Numbered from the stretch's first letter, positions 1-12,680 are shown. The stretch: DNA of 64,000 nt from Nocardia kruczakiae NBRC 101016 (GCF_001612965.1 NZ_BDBL01000002.1:300826-364825); one strand, 5' to 3'. Made by a program: numbers and translations. Notes: generated by a model not told the origin, from the sequence alone.

Positions 1-1151
1 CGACGGAGAACCGGGGCGGGGATCGCGTCGGTGACGCGGTCGCGCGCGGACTGCAGCGGATGGGTGGCGCGGACTCGTCGTTCGGCCAGCGCCGCGGCGA
101 TGCGGCGCGCCCGCAGAGGCAGGTCCGGTTCCGAGGCGCACAGATCGACGCCGAGGTCGCGATAGTTGTTGCGCGGGACCGCTTTTCGATCGGCCGACAA
201 GGGCCCGGCCATCGAGACCTGTGCACCCAACGGGTCGCCGGATTCGCCGTGGAGGGCGAGATAGCGACTCATCGCGACGGATATCGCGGTCAACGCGACG
301 ACCGTGACCGTGTACTCGGGAACGTGCAGCTGCTCCCCCGCGATCACGCGGACGACCCGACGCGCGGGCGCCGGCGGGCGGTTCAGTGCGGTGGGAGCGA
401 AGTTCGGTGCGGCGGGCGGGATCTCACCTGCCTCGGCGAGGCTGTGCAGTTCCCGATCCGCACGAGCCGCGACAAGGCCCCGCCGCACCGTGCGCGCCAT
501 CCGGGGCAGAAACGAAACCAGCGAGATCGCCTCGACAGCAATGGTTTTCGCGCTTCGCCCGAGGTCGGGGCGGATCCACCCGCGGTGGTGCCGATTCACC
601 GCCGAACCGTCCGGCGATACCGCATCGACGGGTGAACCCGTGTCACCCGAACCGCCACCGAAATCGGCGTCCCCCCACGCTGCCGTATCCAGACCCCGCA
701 ACAACTCGCGCGCGATGGTGGCGGCCCGTTGCCCGTCGGCCAGCGCATGCGAAAGTTGCAGCACCACAACGAGTGCGGGCATGGAGCCACCCGGTGCGTC
801 CCGGATTCCGCGATACAGATGAACGCGCCAGGTGTATCGCCGCGCCGGTACCGCTTCCCCGAGAATCTCCCCCAGTGAAGCTTCCACAGTCGTCCACAGC
901 GACTCCGCGAGCGTGTGGACGACGACCTGCGCGTCATCGAAATCCGCAGGCTCCCAGGCGGGATAGGCGAAGCGATGTTCGCGGATCCGGACGCGCAAAT
1001 CCGGGATTTCGGCGCTGCGCGCGATCACCGCTGCCCGCAGCGCGTCCGCGGACCGTCCGGTGTCGTCGAAGCAGTAGAGCAGGAACAGGTCGTTGCAGGC
1101 CCGGCGCGACAGCCAGAACCTGGTGGCATCCTGCGGCGTCAGTAGATCCAC
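1..1151 (-). CDS. Wax ester synthase / diacylglycerol acyltransferase-like protein (C-terminus outside window)
   Basis: The minus frame is open from a GTG at 1151 to the left edge, so the C-terminus is missing. The translation begins VDLLTPQDATRFWL, close to the usual start of WS/DGAT proteins (acyl-CoA : alcohol or diacylglycerol acyltransferases of the bacterial storage-lipid pathway). The condensation motif HHxxxDG appears as SHALADG (around residue 140), so the first histidine is replaced by serine while the second His, the Asp and the Gly remain. Downstream it keeps a family-like layout, including a PRNNYRDLG stretch where this family usually has an N-rich motif. A second in-frame GTG at 1178 is possible but lies upstream of the family start. 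It faces away from the qcrB-like gene. I infer an acyltransferase of this family; storage-lipid synthesis itself is uncertain because of the altered motif. Confidence 0.72.
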   Translation of the reverse strand, partial: MDLLTPQDATRFWLSRRACNDLFLLYCFDDTGRSADALRAAVIARSAEIPDLRVRIREHRFAYPAWEPADFDDAQVVVHTLAESLWTTVEASLGEILGEAVPARRYTWRVHLYRGIRDAPGGSMPALVVVLQLSHALADGQRAATIARELLRGLDTAAWGDADFGGGSGDTGSPVDAVSPDGSAVNRHHRGWIRPDLGRSAKTIAVEAISLVSFLPRMARTVRRGLVAARADRELHSLAEAGEIPPAAPNFAPTALNRPPAPARRVVRVIAGEQLHVPEYTVTVVALTAISVAMSRYLALHGESGDPLGAQVSMAGPLSADRKAVPRNNYRDLGVDLCASEPDLPLRARRIAAALAERRVRATHPLQSARDRVTDAIPAPVLR

Positions 1152-1278
1152 CCGCCGACGATATCCACAACCGTCCACAATTCCCGCACCGACACTATCG
1201 ACGCAGGTCAACTCCAGTGCTACGCTCTGTAGTAGACAGTCTCGACCACTCTCATACACCCGGGGCGGGGTGAGTGCC

Positions 1279-2864
1279 ATGACAATCCCGGACGGCGCGA
1301 CGAGAGATTCCGCGCGGCGCCCTTCCTCAGAAGATCCATCGACAAGGTCTTTCCGACACACTGGTCGTTCCTGCTCGGAGAGATCGCGCTCTACAGCTTC
1401 GTCATTCTGCTGCTGTCGGGTGTCCATCTGACGCTGTTCTTCGATCCGTCGATGACCGAGGTCGTGTATCAGGGCTCCTACCAGCCGTTACGCGGTGTCT
1501 CGATGTCCCGGGCCTACGAATCGGCGCTGAACCTCTCCTTCGAGGTGCGGGGCGGCCTGTTCGTGCGGCAGGTGCATCATTGGGCCGCATTGCTTTTCGC
1601 CGCCTCGATCGTCGTGCATCTGTGCCGCGTCTTCTTCACCGGCGCGTTTCGCAAACCACGCGAAGGCAATTGGGTGATCGGCTCGTTGTTGCTGATCCTG
1701 GCGACGTTCGAGGGCTTCTTCGGCTACTCGCTGCCCGACGATCTGCTGTCCGGGACGGGCCTGCGGGCGGCATTCGCCGGAATCACCATGGGTATTCCAC
1801 TGATCGGCACCTGGCTGCACTGGTTGATGTTCGGCGGCGACTTTCCGGGCACGATCATTCTTCCGCGCCTGTACATCGCGCACGTGCTGCTCCTACCCGG
1901 CATCATGCTGGCATTGATCGCGGCGCACATCGCCATCGTCTGGTATCAGAAGCACACGCAGTTCCCTGGGCCGGCGCGCACGGAGAAGAACGTGGTGGGC
2001 ACGCGGATCGTGCCTGTCTTCGTCCTGGATCAGGGCGCGTTCTTCATGTTCACTCTCGCCGTGGTCGCGACCATGGGCGGGGTGCTGCAGATCAATCCGA
2101 TCTGGAATCTGGGTCCTTACAACCCTTCCCACGTCTCGGCCGGCACCCAACCCGATTTCTACCTGATGTGGACCGACGGCTTCCTGCGCCTGTTCCCGCC
2201 GTGGGAGCTGTATCTGTTCGGGCACACCGTGCCGAGCGCATTCGCGGTGGCGGTGCTGATGACGCTGGTGTTCGCTCTGCTGATCGGCTATCCGTGGATC
2301 GAGAAGCGGCTCACCCACGACCGTGCGGCGCACAATCTGCTACAGCGCCCGCGCGATGTGCCGGTGCGCACCGCGATCGGCGCGATGGCCCTCGCCTTCT
2401 ATCTGGTCCTCACACTGGCCTGCGTCAACGACATCATCGCGCTGAAATTCGATATCTCGCTCAACGCCACGACGTGGTTCTTCCGGATCGCGCTGCTGCT
2501 CGTTCCGCCGCTCGCCTACTTCGTCGCGTACCGGATGTGCCTGGCGTTGCAACGCGCGGACCGGGCCGTCCTGGCGCACGGCATCGAAACCGGCATTCTG
2601 CGCCGGCTGCCGCACGGCGAGTACATCGAGATCCATCAACCGCTCGGGCCGGTGGATCGCGACGGGCGGCCGGTACCGCTCACATATCAGGGCGCCCCCG
2701 TGCCGAAGCGGGTCAATCGCCTGGGGTTGTCCGGCGCTCCCGGTAGCGGGAGCTTCCTGCGCCCGGATCCGGCCGGGCAGCGCGAACAACTGGATGCGGC
2801 CGCCCACGAACAAGAACGCCTGCTCACGGCCGCGCTGCGCGGGCACCGGGATCAGCCGCACTGA
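1279..2864 (+). CDS. qcrB-like: Orphan cytochrome b subunit of the bc1 complex (QcrB-like), N-terminus frame-disrupted
   Basis: The product matches actinobacterial QcrB almost throughout: the [13 protein letters not shown] start region, a His-containing second helix (VHHW...HLCR), the Qo-site segment [23 protein letters not shown] and the C-terminal PKRVNRLG tail. QcrB is the quinol-oxidising membrane subunit of the bc1-aa3 supercomplex. No qcrC or qcrA gene adjoins it, so it is a stand-alone copy. The conserved N-terminal helix starts near 1338 and is open back to a TAG at 1233, but this frame contains no ATG, GTG or TTG before ATG 1452. The plausible start (ATG 1279 or GTG 1270) is one frame away, which fits a 1-bp loss near 1310-1325. 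Translation from 1452 would give 470 residues lacking the first membrane helix. Either a decayed paralogue or a sequencing error. Ends at a strong hairpin. Confidence 0.8.
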
Positions 2865-2900
2865 TCCGGGGTGAGGCGACCGGCACCGGTGTCACACCAA

Positions 2901-2928
2901 GGCCCCGAGTCGACGATGACTCGGGGCC
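2901..2928 (+). terminator. Rho-independent-type hairpin after qcrB-like gene
   Basis: Perfect 11-bp stem (GGCCCCGAGTC / GACTCGGGGCC) with a 6-base loop, 36 bases past the qcrB-like stop codon and just before the end of the convergent DUF397 gene. No T-run, as is common in actinomycetes; it may serve both strands. Confidence 0.75.
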
Positions 2929-2947
2929 CATCACCTGTCGCCCGAGG

Positions 2948-3157
2948 TCAGGCGGAGCCCAACTTCCCGTCGGTCACGCCCGAGACGAACGCATCCCACT
3001 CGCCGGGTGTGAAAGCCAGAATCGGCCCGCGGCCGCAGTCTTTGGTATCGCGAACCCCGACATTGCCGTCACCCAGAAATGCGACCTCGACACAGTTTCC
3101 GTCGGGACCGCTGTATTTACTCTTGCGCCACACCGCACCGGTCGAATCAATCTTCAC
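2948..3157 (-). CDS. DUF397 domain protein
   Basis: A 69-residue protein containing the DUF397 signature: WRKSKYSG, NCVEVA, VRDTKD, and FTPGEWDAFV near the C-terminus. I chose the GTG at 3157 because an AAAGGAGAGG ribosome-binding site sits 5 bases upstream and it gives the usual family length of 60-75 residues; the ATG at 3268 would add 37 residues of unlike composition. DUF397 proteins are small cytoplasmic proteins of actinomycetes, usually paired with an XRE-type helix-turn-helix regulator in the manner of a BldB/WhiJ-like module. No such regulator is visible upstream, so this one is an orphan. Molecular function unknown. Confidence 0.85.
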   Translation of the reverse strand: MKIDSTGAVWRKSKYSGPDGNCVEVAFLGDGNVGVRDTKDCGRGPILAFTPGEWDAFVSGVTDGKLGSA

Positions 3158-3558
3158 CTGAACCTCTCCTTTACCACCGTAGATAACGCGACAATAGTGC
3201 TTTCCTCGTCGCCGGACCCGGACTTCTCGAGACTCGACGGCTCCACAATGCGCCTGGTCATAGCGCACGAACTACTCGATGAACGGACTGGTTCACGAGG
3301 CACGCACCGCCGTGGTGCGTCCTCGCATTGATCCCGGGAGAGCACCCTAGCAGCACCCACAATCGCTGTCCCGCGTCTTTTCACTTTCAATCACTCGAAT
3401 TGCTGGTAAAGAATTCCCGTTCACTAATAGCGGGAGAATTGCCAAATGACCGGAGAATGATCCGCTAAACAAAACCGCCCCGCGAAATTCCCCCATCGGG
3501 GGCCGCGCCCCGCCCCGGATAAACCGTGCGGTTGCTCGGTATGGATCATGGAGTAGTG
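3158..3558. other. Intergenic region, no gene seen
   Basis: About 400 bases between the DUF397 start and the DUF309 gene. Part of it (3360-3480) is clearly more AT-rich than its surroundings. A 7-bp inverted repeat with a 5-base loop lies at 3302-3320. Short ORFs on the minus strand do not resemble the XRE regulator expected beside DUF397. It presumably holds the promoters of both flanking genes. Confidence 0.5.
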
Positions 3559-4026
3559 GTGGAACGAGATCGCGACGATGCCGGACACGCCCGAAATGCC
3601 CGTCCTCGAGACCGGTTCGGGCGACCACTACCGCCCGGTAGCGTGGGCGTCGCCCGTATTCCGGATGATCTCGACCTCCCACCGGGCGAAACCCTGGACT
3701 ATGCCCAACGCCTCCTGGACGAGGGACTGGCCTTCAACGCACACGAGGTGCTGGAGGCGGCGTGGAAGAACGGACCGTTCGCGGAAAGGATGCTGTGGCA
3801 GGGCCTGGCCCAGTACGCGGTGGGACTCACCCACATCCAGCGCGGTAATCCGAAGGGCGCTCGCACCCTGCTCGAGCGGGCGATCGGCCGGTTGTCGGCC
3901 ACGCCGTCACCGCCGTACGGCATCGATGCGGCCGGGCTCGTCGCACACGCCGAGGGTCTGCTGGCGGATCTGGATGCCGGCCGCGAGATTCCGGAGGACG
4001 CGCTGTGTCCCCGGCTGCGCGGATGA
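3559..4026 (+). CDS. DUF309 family protein
   Basis: A 155-residue protein with the DUF309 core: LDYAQRLLDEG, FNAHEVLEAAWK (the conserved HEVLE helix), and GLAQYAVGLTHIQRGNPKGA. The family has a four-helix bundle fold and no firmly assigned function. The start GTG 3559 gives VERDRD, which fits the family N-terminus, and has GGAG 5 bases upstream; ATG 3541 and a codon at 3526 are in-frame alternatives. The stop codon overlaps the gluQRS start as ATGA, so the two genes are translationally coupled. Confidence 0.85.
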   Translation: MERDRDDAGHARNARPRDRFGRPLPPGSVGVARIPDDLDLPPGETLDYAQRLLDEGLAFNAHEVLEAAWKNGPFAERMLWQGLAQYAVGLTHIQRGNPKGARTLLERAIGRLSATPSPPYGIDAAGLVAHAEGLLADLDAGREIPEDALCPRLRG

Positions 4027-4943
4027 TCCCGCACACCGCCGGGGCCGGCCGTTTCGCCCCCAGCCCCTCCGGCGATCTGCATCTGGGCAATCTCCGCACC
4101 GCCCTGCTGGCATGGCTGTTCGCACGCGGCACGGCCCGCAATTTCCGGCTGCGTATCGAAGACCTGGACCGGGTGCGTGCGGGTGCGGAGCAGCGCCAGC
4201 TCGAGGATCTGGCCGCGATCGGACTGGACTGGGACGGCGAGGTGGTCCGGCAATCGGACCGCACCGCACGCTACGCGGCCGCGATCGAGCGACTCGACGC
4301 GGCCGGAATGACCTACGAATGCTATTGCACGCGAAAAGAGATTCAGAAGGCCGTCTCCGCACCGCACGGCCCGATGGGCGCCTACCCGGGAACCTGCCGC
4401 GACCTGACCGAGGCGCAGCGGGCGGCCAAGCGCGCCGAGGGCCGGCCCGCCGCACTGCGGTTGCGCTCACAGACAACGGAATTCGAGATCACCGACGAGA
4501 TCCACGGCCGGTACCGAGGGCTGGTCGACGATTTCGTGCTGCGGCGCGGTGACGGAACGGCGGCCTACAACCTCGCGGTGGTGGTGGACGATGCGGCACA
4601 GGGCTTCGACCAGGTCGTTCGCGGAGACGATCTGCTGCCCTCGACACCGCGGCAGGCCTATCTGGCGACCGTCCTCGGATTCGCCGTACCCGCGTACGCG
4701 CACGTCCCGCTGGTGCTCAACACCGACGGTGCGCGGCTGGCCAAGCGCGACGGAGCCGTAACCCTGCGCGACAGAATCGCTCTCGGGGAGACGCCGCGCC
4801 AGGTTTTCACCATGCTCGCGGCCTCGCTCGGCCTGCGCGGGGAGACACCGCGAGCACTCCTGGATCAGTTCACTCCGGCGACGGTGCCGCACGCACCGTG
4901 GATTCTGGATCCCGCACATCCGGATCCGCTGCGGCACAGCTGA
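4023..4943 (+). CDS. gluQRS: Glutamyl-Q tRNA(Asp) synthetase
   Basis: A truncated class I glutamyl-tRNA synthetase paralogue of 306 residues with no anticodon-binding domain. It attaches glutamate to the queuosine base at the wobble position of tRNA-Asp. Visible features: FAPSPSGDLHLGNLRTAL with a HIGH-like HLGN, RIEDLDRVR for substrate binding, the zinc-type pattern CYC followed by YPGTC, and RLAKRDG in place of KMSKS. ATG 4023 overlaps the DUF309 stop by four bases (ATGA); a GTG at 4005 is also in frame. It is followed by a 10-bp-stem terminator. Its presence implies that the cell carries queuosine-modified tRNA, consistent with the nearby precursor transporter and tgt. Confidence 0.93.
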   Translation: MIPHTAGAGRFAPSPSGDLHLGNLRTALLAWLFARGTARNFRLRIEDLDRVRAGAEQRQLEDLAAIGLDWDGEVVRQSDRTARYAAAIERLDAAGMTYECYCTRKEIQKAVSAPHGPMGAYPGTCRDLTEAQRAAKRAEGRPAALRLRSQTTEFEITDEIHGRYRGLVDDFVLRRGDGTAAYNLAVVVDDAAQGFDQVVRGDDLLPSTPRQAYLATVLGFAVPAYAHVPLVLNTDGARLAKRDGAVTLRDRIALGETPRQVFTMLAASLGLRGETPRALLDQFTPATVPHAPWILDPAHPDPLRHS

Positions 4944-4953
4944 TCCGGCGAAC

Positions 4954-4977
4954 GTGCGTCCGGCGGTCCGGACGCAC
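4954..4977 (+). terminator. Hairpin terminator after gluQRS
   Basis: Perfect 10-bp stem GTGCGTCCGG / CCGGACGCAC with loop CGGT, 10 bases past the gluQRS stop and between two convergent genes. Confidence 0.78.
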
Positions 4978-4985
4978 TGCCGCTC

Positions 4986-5522
4986 CTACCAGTTCGCCGC
5001 CGCGATGTTGACGATCACCCACACGATGGTCAGCACGATGCCGACGGCACCGACCCAGATCCCGCCGAGCGCCATACCGCGGCCCTGACCGCCGCGCTCC
5101 TTGATCTGGTTCAGTGCGATCACACCCAGGATGATCCCGACGATCGATCCGATACAGGTGCACAGCCCCAGGATCGACGCGATCAGCGAACCGATCGCCA
5201 GGCCGTTGGTGCCCTGCTGCGGCGCCGCGTAGCCGTAGGGCTGATACGGCGTCGCGGCCGGATAGCCGTAACCGGGCTGGCCGTAGGGCTGCTGCTGCGG
5301 ATAGCTCGGATAGGACTGCTGCTGTTGCGGCGGCGGGGTCGGCTGCTGGTAGGGAGACGACTGCTGATGCGGGGCCGAGGAGTATCCGGCCTGCGGATTG
5401 GGCGGCGGGGTGGGCTGCTGCTGCGGGGTCGGCGGAACCGACTGGTGGCCGCCCGAATCGGACGAGACACCTTCGCCGCCGTACTGTTTCCACCATTCGT
5501 CGGAATCGCCGGGATTCGTCAT
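4986..5522 (-). CDS. DUF4190 membrane protein with Pro/Gln/Tyr-rich N-terminus
   Basis: A 178-residue protein. Residues 1-105 are hydrophilic, dominated by Pro, Gln, Tyr and Ser, with repeated YPQQQPYG-like units and no predicted fold. Residues 106-178 form a DUF4190-type domain with two membrane helices: GLAIGSLIASILGLC and a second at the C-terminus (IWVGAVGIVLTIVWVIV), joined by ALNQIKERGGQGRGMALGG, a loop typical of this family. The architecture is common in actinomycetes and its function is unknown; a cell-envelope role is only inferred. The start ATG at 5522 lies 49 bases from the divergent transporter start. Confidence 0.85.
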   Translation of the reverse strand: MTNPGDSDEWWKQYGGEGVSSDSGGHQSVPPTPQQQPTPPPNPQAGYSSAPHQQSSPYQQPTPPPQQQQSYPSYPQQQPYGQPGYGYPAATPYQPYGYAAPQQGTNGLAIGSLIASILGLCTCIGSIVGIILGVIALNQIKERGGQGRGMALGGIWVGAVGIVLTIVWVIVNIAAANW

Positions 5523-5571
5523 CGGTCCAGCCTATTCCACCGGGCCCGGTTGCCGGTATCGTGCACAGGTC

Positions 5572-6345
5572 GTGAGTGAGACACAAGAAACGACACCGAC
5601 CGGGGAGTCTGGACGCCCCGCGGTCGAACACGCAGCATTCGCGCAGGCCGCGGGGGGTCCCTTCACGTTGATCGTGACCTTGTTCACGGCGACGCTGATG
5701 ATTTCCAACATCTGCGCGACCAAGGGCGTGCAGTTCTTCACCGGGCACGAGATGTCCCTCGGCCCCATCGAAATCCTGCCGATCACCACCGACGGAGCGT
5801 TCTTCCTCTTTCCGCTCGCCTATGTGATCGGCGACGTGCTGAGCGAGGTGTACGGCTTCAAGGCCGCCCGCCGCACCATCTACTACGGCTTCGGCATGCT
5901 GATCCTGATGGTGGTCTGCTTCTGGATCGCGATCGGACTGCCCGCGGCCGGGTTCTACGAGAATCAGGACGCCTTCCGCACCGTCGCCGGAACCACGCCG
6001 CAGCTCGTCGCCGCCGGGCTCGCCGGTTATGTGGTGGGCCAGTTCCTGAACTCGGTGACGCTGGTGCTGATCAAGGAGCGCACCAAGGAGAAACATCTGT
6101 GGGCGCGGCTGCTGGGCTCCACCGTCGCCGGCGAATTCGGTGACACGCTGGTGTTCTGCTCGATCGCGGCGACCGCCATCGGGATCAACACGTGGGGCGC
6201 GTTCATCAACTACGTGATCGTCGGCTTCGTGTGGAAGACGCTGTGCGAGGTGCTGATCATGCCGATCAGCTACCGCTGCATCGCCTACCTGAAGAAGCAC
6301 GAACCCAGCTACGCACCGCTGGACAAGCCCGCGATCTACAGCTGA
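5572..6345 (+). CDS. yhhQ-like: Queuosine precursor transporter (YhhQ/VUT family)
   Basis: A 257-residue integral membrane protein with about six hydrophobic helices. It carries the family signatures SNICATKGV, the TDGAFFLFPLAYVIGDVLSEVYG segment (acidic D-E residues in a helix), and GEFGDTLVF in the second half. YhhQ-type proteins import queuosine precursors such as preQ0 and preQ1. GTG 5572 is the only reasonable start, as upstream codons overlap the divergent DUF4190 gene. It is convergent with tgt, the enzyme that would use the imported base, and near gluQRS. No queuosine biosynthesis gene (queC, queD, queE, queF, queA) is in the window, so salvage is a reasonable inference. Confidence 0.9.
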   Translation: MSETQETTPTGESGRPAVEHAAFAQAAGGPFTLIVTLFTATLMISNICATKGVQFFTGHEMSLGPIEILPITTDGAFFLFPLAYVIGDVLSEVYGFKAARRTIYYGFGMLILMVVCFWIAIGLPAAGFYENQDAFRTVAGTTPQLVAAGLAGYVVGQFLNSVTLVLIKERTKEKHLWARLLGSTVAGEFGDTLVFCSIAATAIGINTWGAFINYVIVGFVWKTLCEVLIMPISYRCIAYLKKHEPSYAPLDKPAIYS

Positions 6346-6347
6346 CG

Positions 6348-6366
6348 CGGCCCGGGGGCAGGGCCG
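6348..6366. terminator. Short bidirectional hairpin between transporter and tgt
   Basis: A 6-bp GC stem (CGGCCC / GGGCCG) with a 7-base loop fills the 27-base gap between two convergent genes. Short, so only tentative. Confidence 0.4.
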
Positions 6367-6372
6367 TTCCGT

Positions 6373-9609
<3,237 letters not shown>

Positions 9610-9613
<4 letters not shown>

Positions 9614-11346
9614 CGCGCCGCCTCTTCCGGACTGAACTGCGATTCCACGATTTCCCGGTACTCCTCGCATTCGCGCAACAGCTGTTCGTGGGTGCCGAGG
9701 CCGACCATGGCACCGTCCTCGAGGACGACGATCTGGTCGGCGTCGCGGATCGTCGACACACGCTGGGCCACGGTGATGACAGCGGATTCGCGCGTCTCCG
9801 GACGCAGCGCGTCGCGCACCCGGGCGTCGGTGGCGACGTCGAGTGCGGAGAAACAGTCGTCGAACAGGTAGATCTTGGGCTTCTTCACCAGGGCACGGGC
9901 GATGGCGAGCCGCTGCCGCTGTCCGCCCGAGACGGTGGTGCCGCCCTGGGCGACGGGTGTCTGCAACCCTTCGGGCATGTCCCGCACGAAATCCGCGGCC
10001 TGCGCGATCTCCAGTGCGTGCCAGAGTTGTTCGTCGGTCGCCTCGGGATCGCCGTAGCGCAGATTCTCCGCGATGGTGCCGGAGAACAGGTAGGCCTTCT
10101 GCGGCACCAGACCGATCTGCGAACGCAGCAGCTCCATATCCACCTGCCGCACATCGGTGCCGCCGACGCGCACCACGCCGGAGGTGACGTCGATCAGCCG
10201 CGGAATCAGATTGATCAGCGTGGTCTTACCGGATCCGGTGGAACCGACGATCGCGGTGGTCTGCCCGGGCGAGACCGTGAAGCTGATATCGCGCAGCACC
10301 GGTTCCGCGGCGCCCGGGAACGCGAACTCCGCGCCGGCCAGCTCGACGGTCCCCGGGTCGGCGACGAAGGTCTGCGGCTGTGCGGGCGGCACCACCGAGG
10401 AATCGGTTTCCAGCACCTCGGCGATGCGCTCGGCCGACACCGCCGCGCGCGGGGCGATCATCGCCAGGAAGGAGGCCATCATGACCGCCATCAGGATCTG
10501 CATGATGTAGGACAGCAGCGCGGTCAGCGAACCGATCTGCATACTGCCGGAGTCGATGGCATGCCCGCCGAACCAGATCACCGCGACCGTGGTTACGTTG
10601 CTGATCAGCATCACGGCCGGGAACATCAGCGCGGCCAGCCGGCCCACGAACAGCGAGGACGAGGTGAGCTCGTCGTTGGCCACGGCGAACCGCTGCGTTT
10701 CGTAGCGCTCGCGCACGAACGCCCGCACCACACGGATACCGGTGATCTGCTCGCGCAGCACCCGGTTCACCGCGTCGATGCGCTCCTGCACACGCCGGAA
10801 TCCGGGAACCATCCGGGAGATGATCAACGCCATGGTCAGGCCGAGCAGCGGCACGGCGACCAGCAGGATCCAGGAGAGTCCGAGGTCCTGGCGCAGCGCC
10901 ATCACGATGCCACCGATGCACATGATCGGCGCCATCACGAGGATGGTCACGCTCATCACGACCAGCAGCTGCACCTGCTGCACATCGTTGGTGTTGCGGG
11001 TGATCAGCGACGGCGCGCCGAAGATGCCGACCTCGCGGGCGGAGAAGGTGCCCACCCGGTGCAGCAGCGCCGCGCGCATCTCCCGCCCCGCACCCATCGC
11101 GGCCTGTGCGCCCAGATAGACCGAACTCGCCGACGCGACGATCTGCACACCCGATACGAGCAGCATCCAGAGTCCCGTGGTCCAGATGTAGCCGATATCG
11201 CCCTTGGTGACGCCGTTGTCGATGATGTCGGCGTTCAGGCTGGGCAGATAGAGCATCGCGATGACGGAGATGAGCTGCAACACAACAACCCCCGCCAACT
11301 GGGTGCGGTAGGGGGCGAGAAAGGCGCGCAGCAACCTGATCAACAT
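9610..11346 (-). CDS. ABC exporter half-transporter with degenerate ATPase site (Rv1273c-like)
   Basis: 578 residues with six membrane helices (about 15-300) and an ATPase domain. Walker A is GSTGSGKTT and the signature VSGGQRQRL is canonical, but Walker B reads YLFDDCFSALD, with aspartate in place of the catalytic glutamate, and the H-loop reads VAQRVSTI, with glutamine in place of histidine. This is the non-hydrolysing half of a heterodimeric exporter; the partner supplies the working site. It lies 46 bases downstream of the Rrf2 gene, within a leftward run TetR-Rrf2-ABC-ABC-tgt that may be one operon. Substrate not evident. Confidence 0.9.
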
Positions 11347-11392
11347 GATGGGTGCAGGCTACCGTCATTCCGGGGTGGTGTCGGCAAGATTT

Positions 11393-11878
11393 TCACGCGT
11401 CGACGCCGGGCGGGACGGGGGCGGGCCGCCGCGTCCAGGCACCGGGATCGGCTACCAGGTCAGCGACGAAAGCCGGCAGCTCGTCGGTGGCGATATCGGC
11501 GATCGAGACCTGTTCCAGCACCGCGCGGATATTGACCCGCAGCGCGATCCACACCCGCTGCAGCGGTTCGGCCACCCCCGAATACGCCACGTCCTCGGGA
11601 CGCTGCCCGCGTACCGAGGCGAGCGGTCCCTCGACCGCGCGGATCACATCGGCGATGCTGATCTCAGCGGCCGGGCGGGCCAGCCGGTATCCGCCGTCGG
11701 GGCCGCGCCGGCTGACCACCAGATCGGCCCGGCGTAGTTGCGCCGCAATGGATTCCAGAATTTTCGGCGAAATGTCCTGCGCCGTGGCGATCGTCTCCGC
11801 CTTCACCGAATTCGCTTGTGCGCGAGCGATTTCCAAGAGGATGCGGACCGCGTAGTCGATCCTTGCCGAAATGTGCAC
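11393..11878 (-). CDS. Rrf2 family transcriptional regulator
   Basis: 161 residues. The N-terminal winged helix-turn-helix starts MHISARIDYAVRILLEIA and continues through ISPKILESIAAQLRRADLV and the wing SRRGPDGGYRLARP, all typical of Rrf2. There is no cysteine at all, so unlike IscR or NsrR it cannot bind an iron-sulfur cluster through cysteine and must sense something else or nothing. Its GTG start overlaps the last base of the TetR stop codon (TAGTG), so it is cotranscribed with TetR. It precedes the ABC exporter genes and may regulate them. Confidence 0.9.
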   Translation of the reverse strand: MHISARIDYAVRILLEIARAQANSVKAETIATAQDISPKILESIAAQLRRADLVVSRRGPDGGYRLARPAAEISIADVIRAVEGPLASVRGQRPEDVAYSGVAEPLQRVWIALRVNIRAVLEQVSIADIATDELPAFVADLVADPGAWTRRPAPVPPGVDA

Positions 11879-12474
11879 TAGCGCTGTCCACCCGGTCCGT
11901 TCAGTACGCCGAGAGCGGCCTCGATCAGGACCCGCTCGATCACCTCGTCACCGGCATCGGGAACGAGTTCGTTCGACCACAGCGCCGTGCCCAGTACCTC
12001 CAGGGCGGCGCTGGCCCGCAATTGCGCCTCGTGCGAGGGGTCCGGCCCGGCCAGCCAGACGCACAGACGCCGGTGCATATCGAACATGTCGGGGTGCCGG
12101 TCTCCGATCGCGTTGAGGATGGCCACCGTGTCGCGCACACACATCGCGCCCGCGGTGCGGTGCCGTAACAGCGTCCGGAGCTGGCGATTCAGCACTTCCC
12201 GAGCACCCGCCGGACTGTGCGGCACCCCGTCGAGTTCGTCGACCACGAGCTTCATGTCGTCGAAGATCGGTTCGATGATCGCGAGCAGCAGATCGAGCTT
12301 GGACGCGTAGTGATAGTAGAGCGACGCCTTTGTGATTCCCACCGCATCCGCGACCTCGCGCAGGCTGGTCTGCTCGAATCCCTTGTTCGAAAAAAGCCGG
12401 ATCGCCGCCTCACGAATCGCGTCCTTGGTGCTCTGACCTGCGACAACGGATCCGGAGGTAGTTCGGGCGCTCAT
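11878..12474 (-). CDS. TetR family transcriptional regulator
   Basis: 198 residues with an N-terminal DNA-binding domain (about 15-62): AIRLFSNKGFEQTSLREVA, then VGITKASLYYHYASKLDLL, the classical TetR recognition helix. The C-terminal ligand domain is unassigned. It is transcribed divergently from the first mmpL, with a 206-base shared control region containing a 7-2-7 inverted repeat at 12561, so it probably represses mmpL and itself. It is coupled to the Rrf2 gene by a one-base overlap. Confidence 0.92.
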   Translation of the reverse strand: MSARTTSGSVVAGQSTKDAIREAAIRLFSNKGFEQTSLREVADAVGITKASLYYHYASKLDLLLAIIEPIFDDMKLVVDELDGVPHSPAGAREVLNRQLRTLLRHRTAGAMCVRDTVAILNAIGDRHPDMFDMHRRLCVWLAGPDPSHEAQLRASAALEVLGTALWSNELVPDAGDEVIERVLIEAALGVLNGPGGQR

Positions 12475-12560
12475 TCGATGATCCTCTCATCCACCGATCG
12501 AAGCGGAGGGCACGCCCCGAAAATCGAGGTTGTTCCTCCGCTTATCGATTGGGTAGTCTA

Positions 12561-12576
12561 CCTACCGCACGGTAGG
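12561..12576. promoter_or_regulatory. Candidate TetR operator
   Basis: Perfect inverted repeat CCTACCG-CA-CGGTAGG in the divergent tetR/mmpL control region, 85 bases from the TetR start and 105 from the mmpL start. A related sequence (CCTACC-N4-GGTA) occurs at 27126 upstream of the polyketide operon. Confidence 0.65.
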
Positions 12577-12680
12577 CAGAAAGCGTCGATGGAGGCGGAT
12601 CGCAGTGCGGCGTCCGCAGTAGTGCTGTCTACGGGGCCTGAACTCAGCACCGCAAATCAGCTATCGCTAGGAGATACCGC

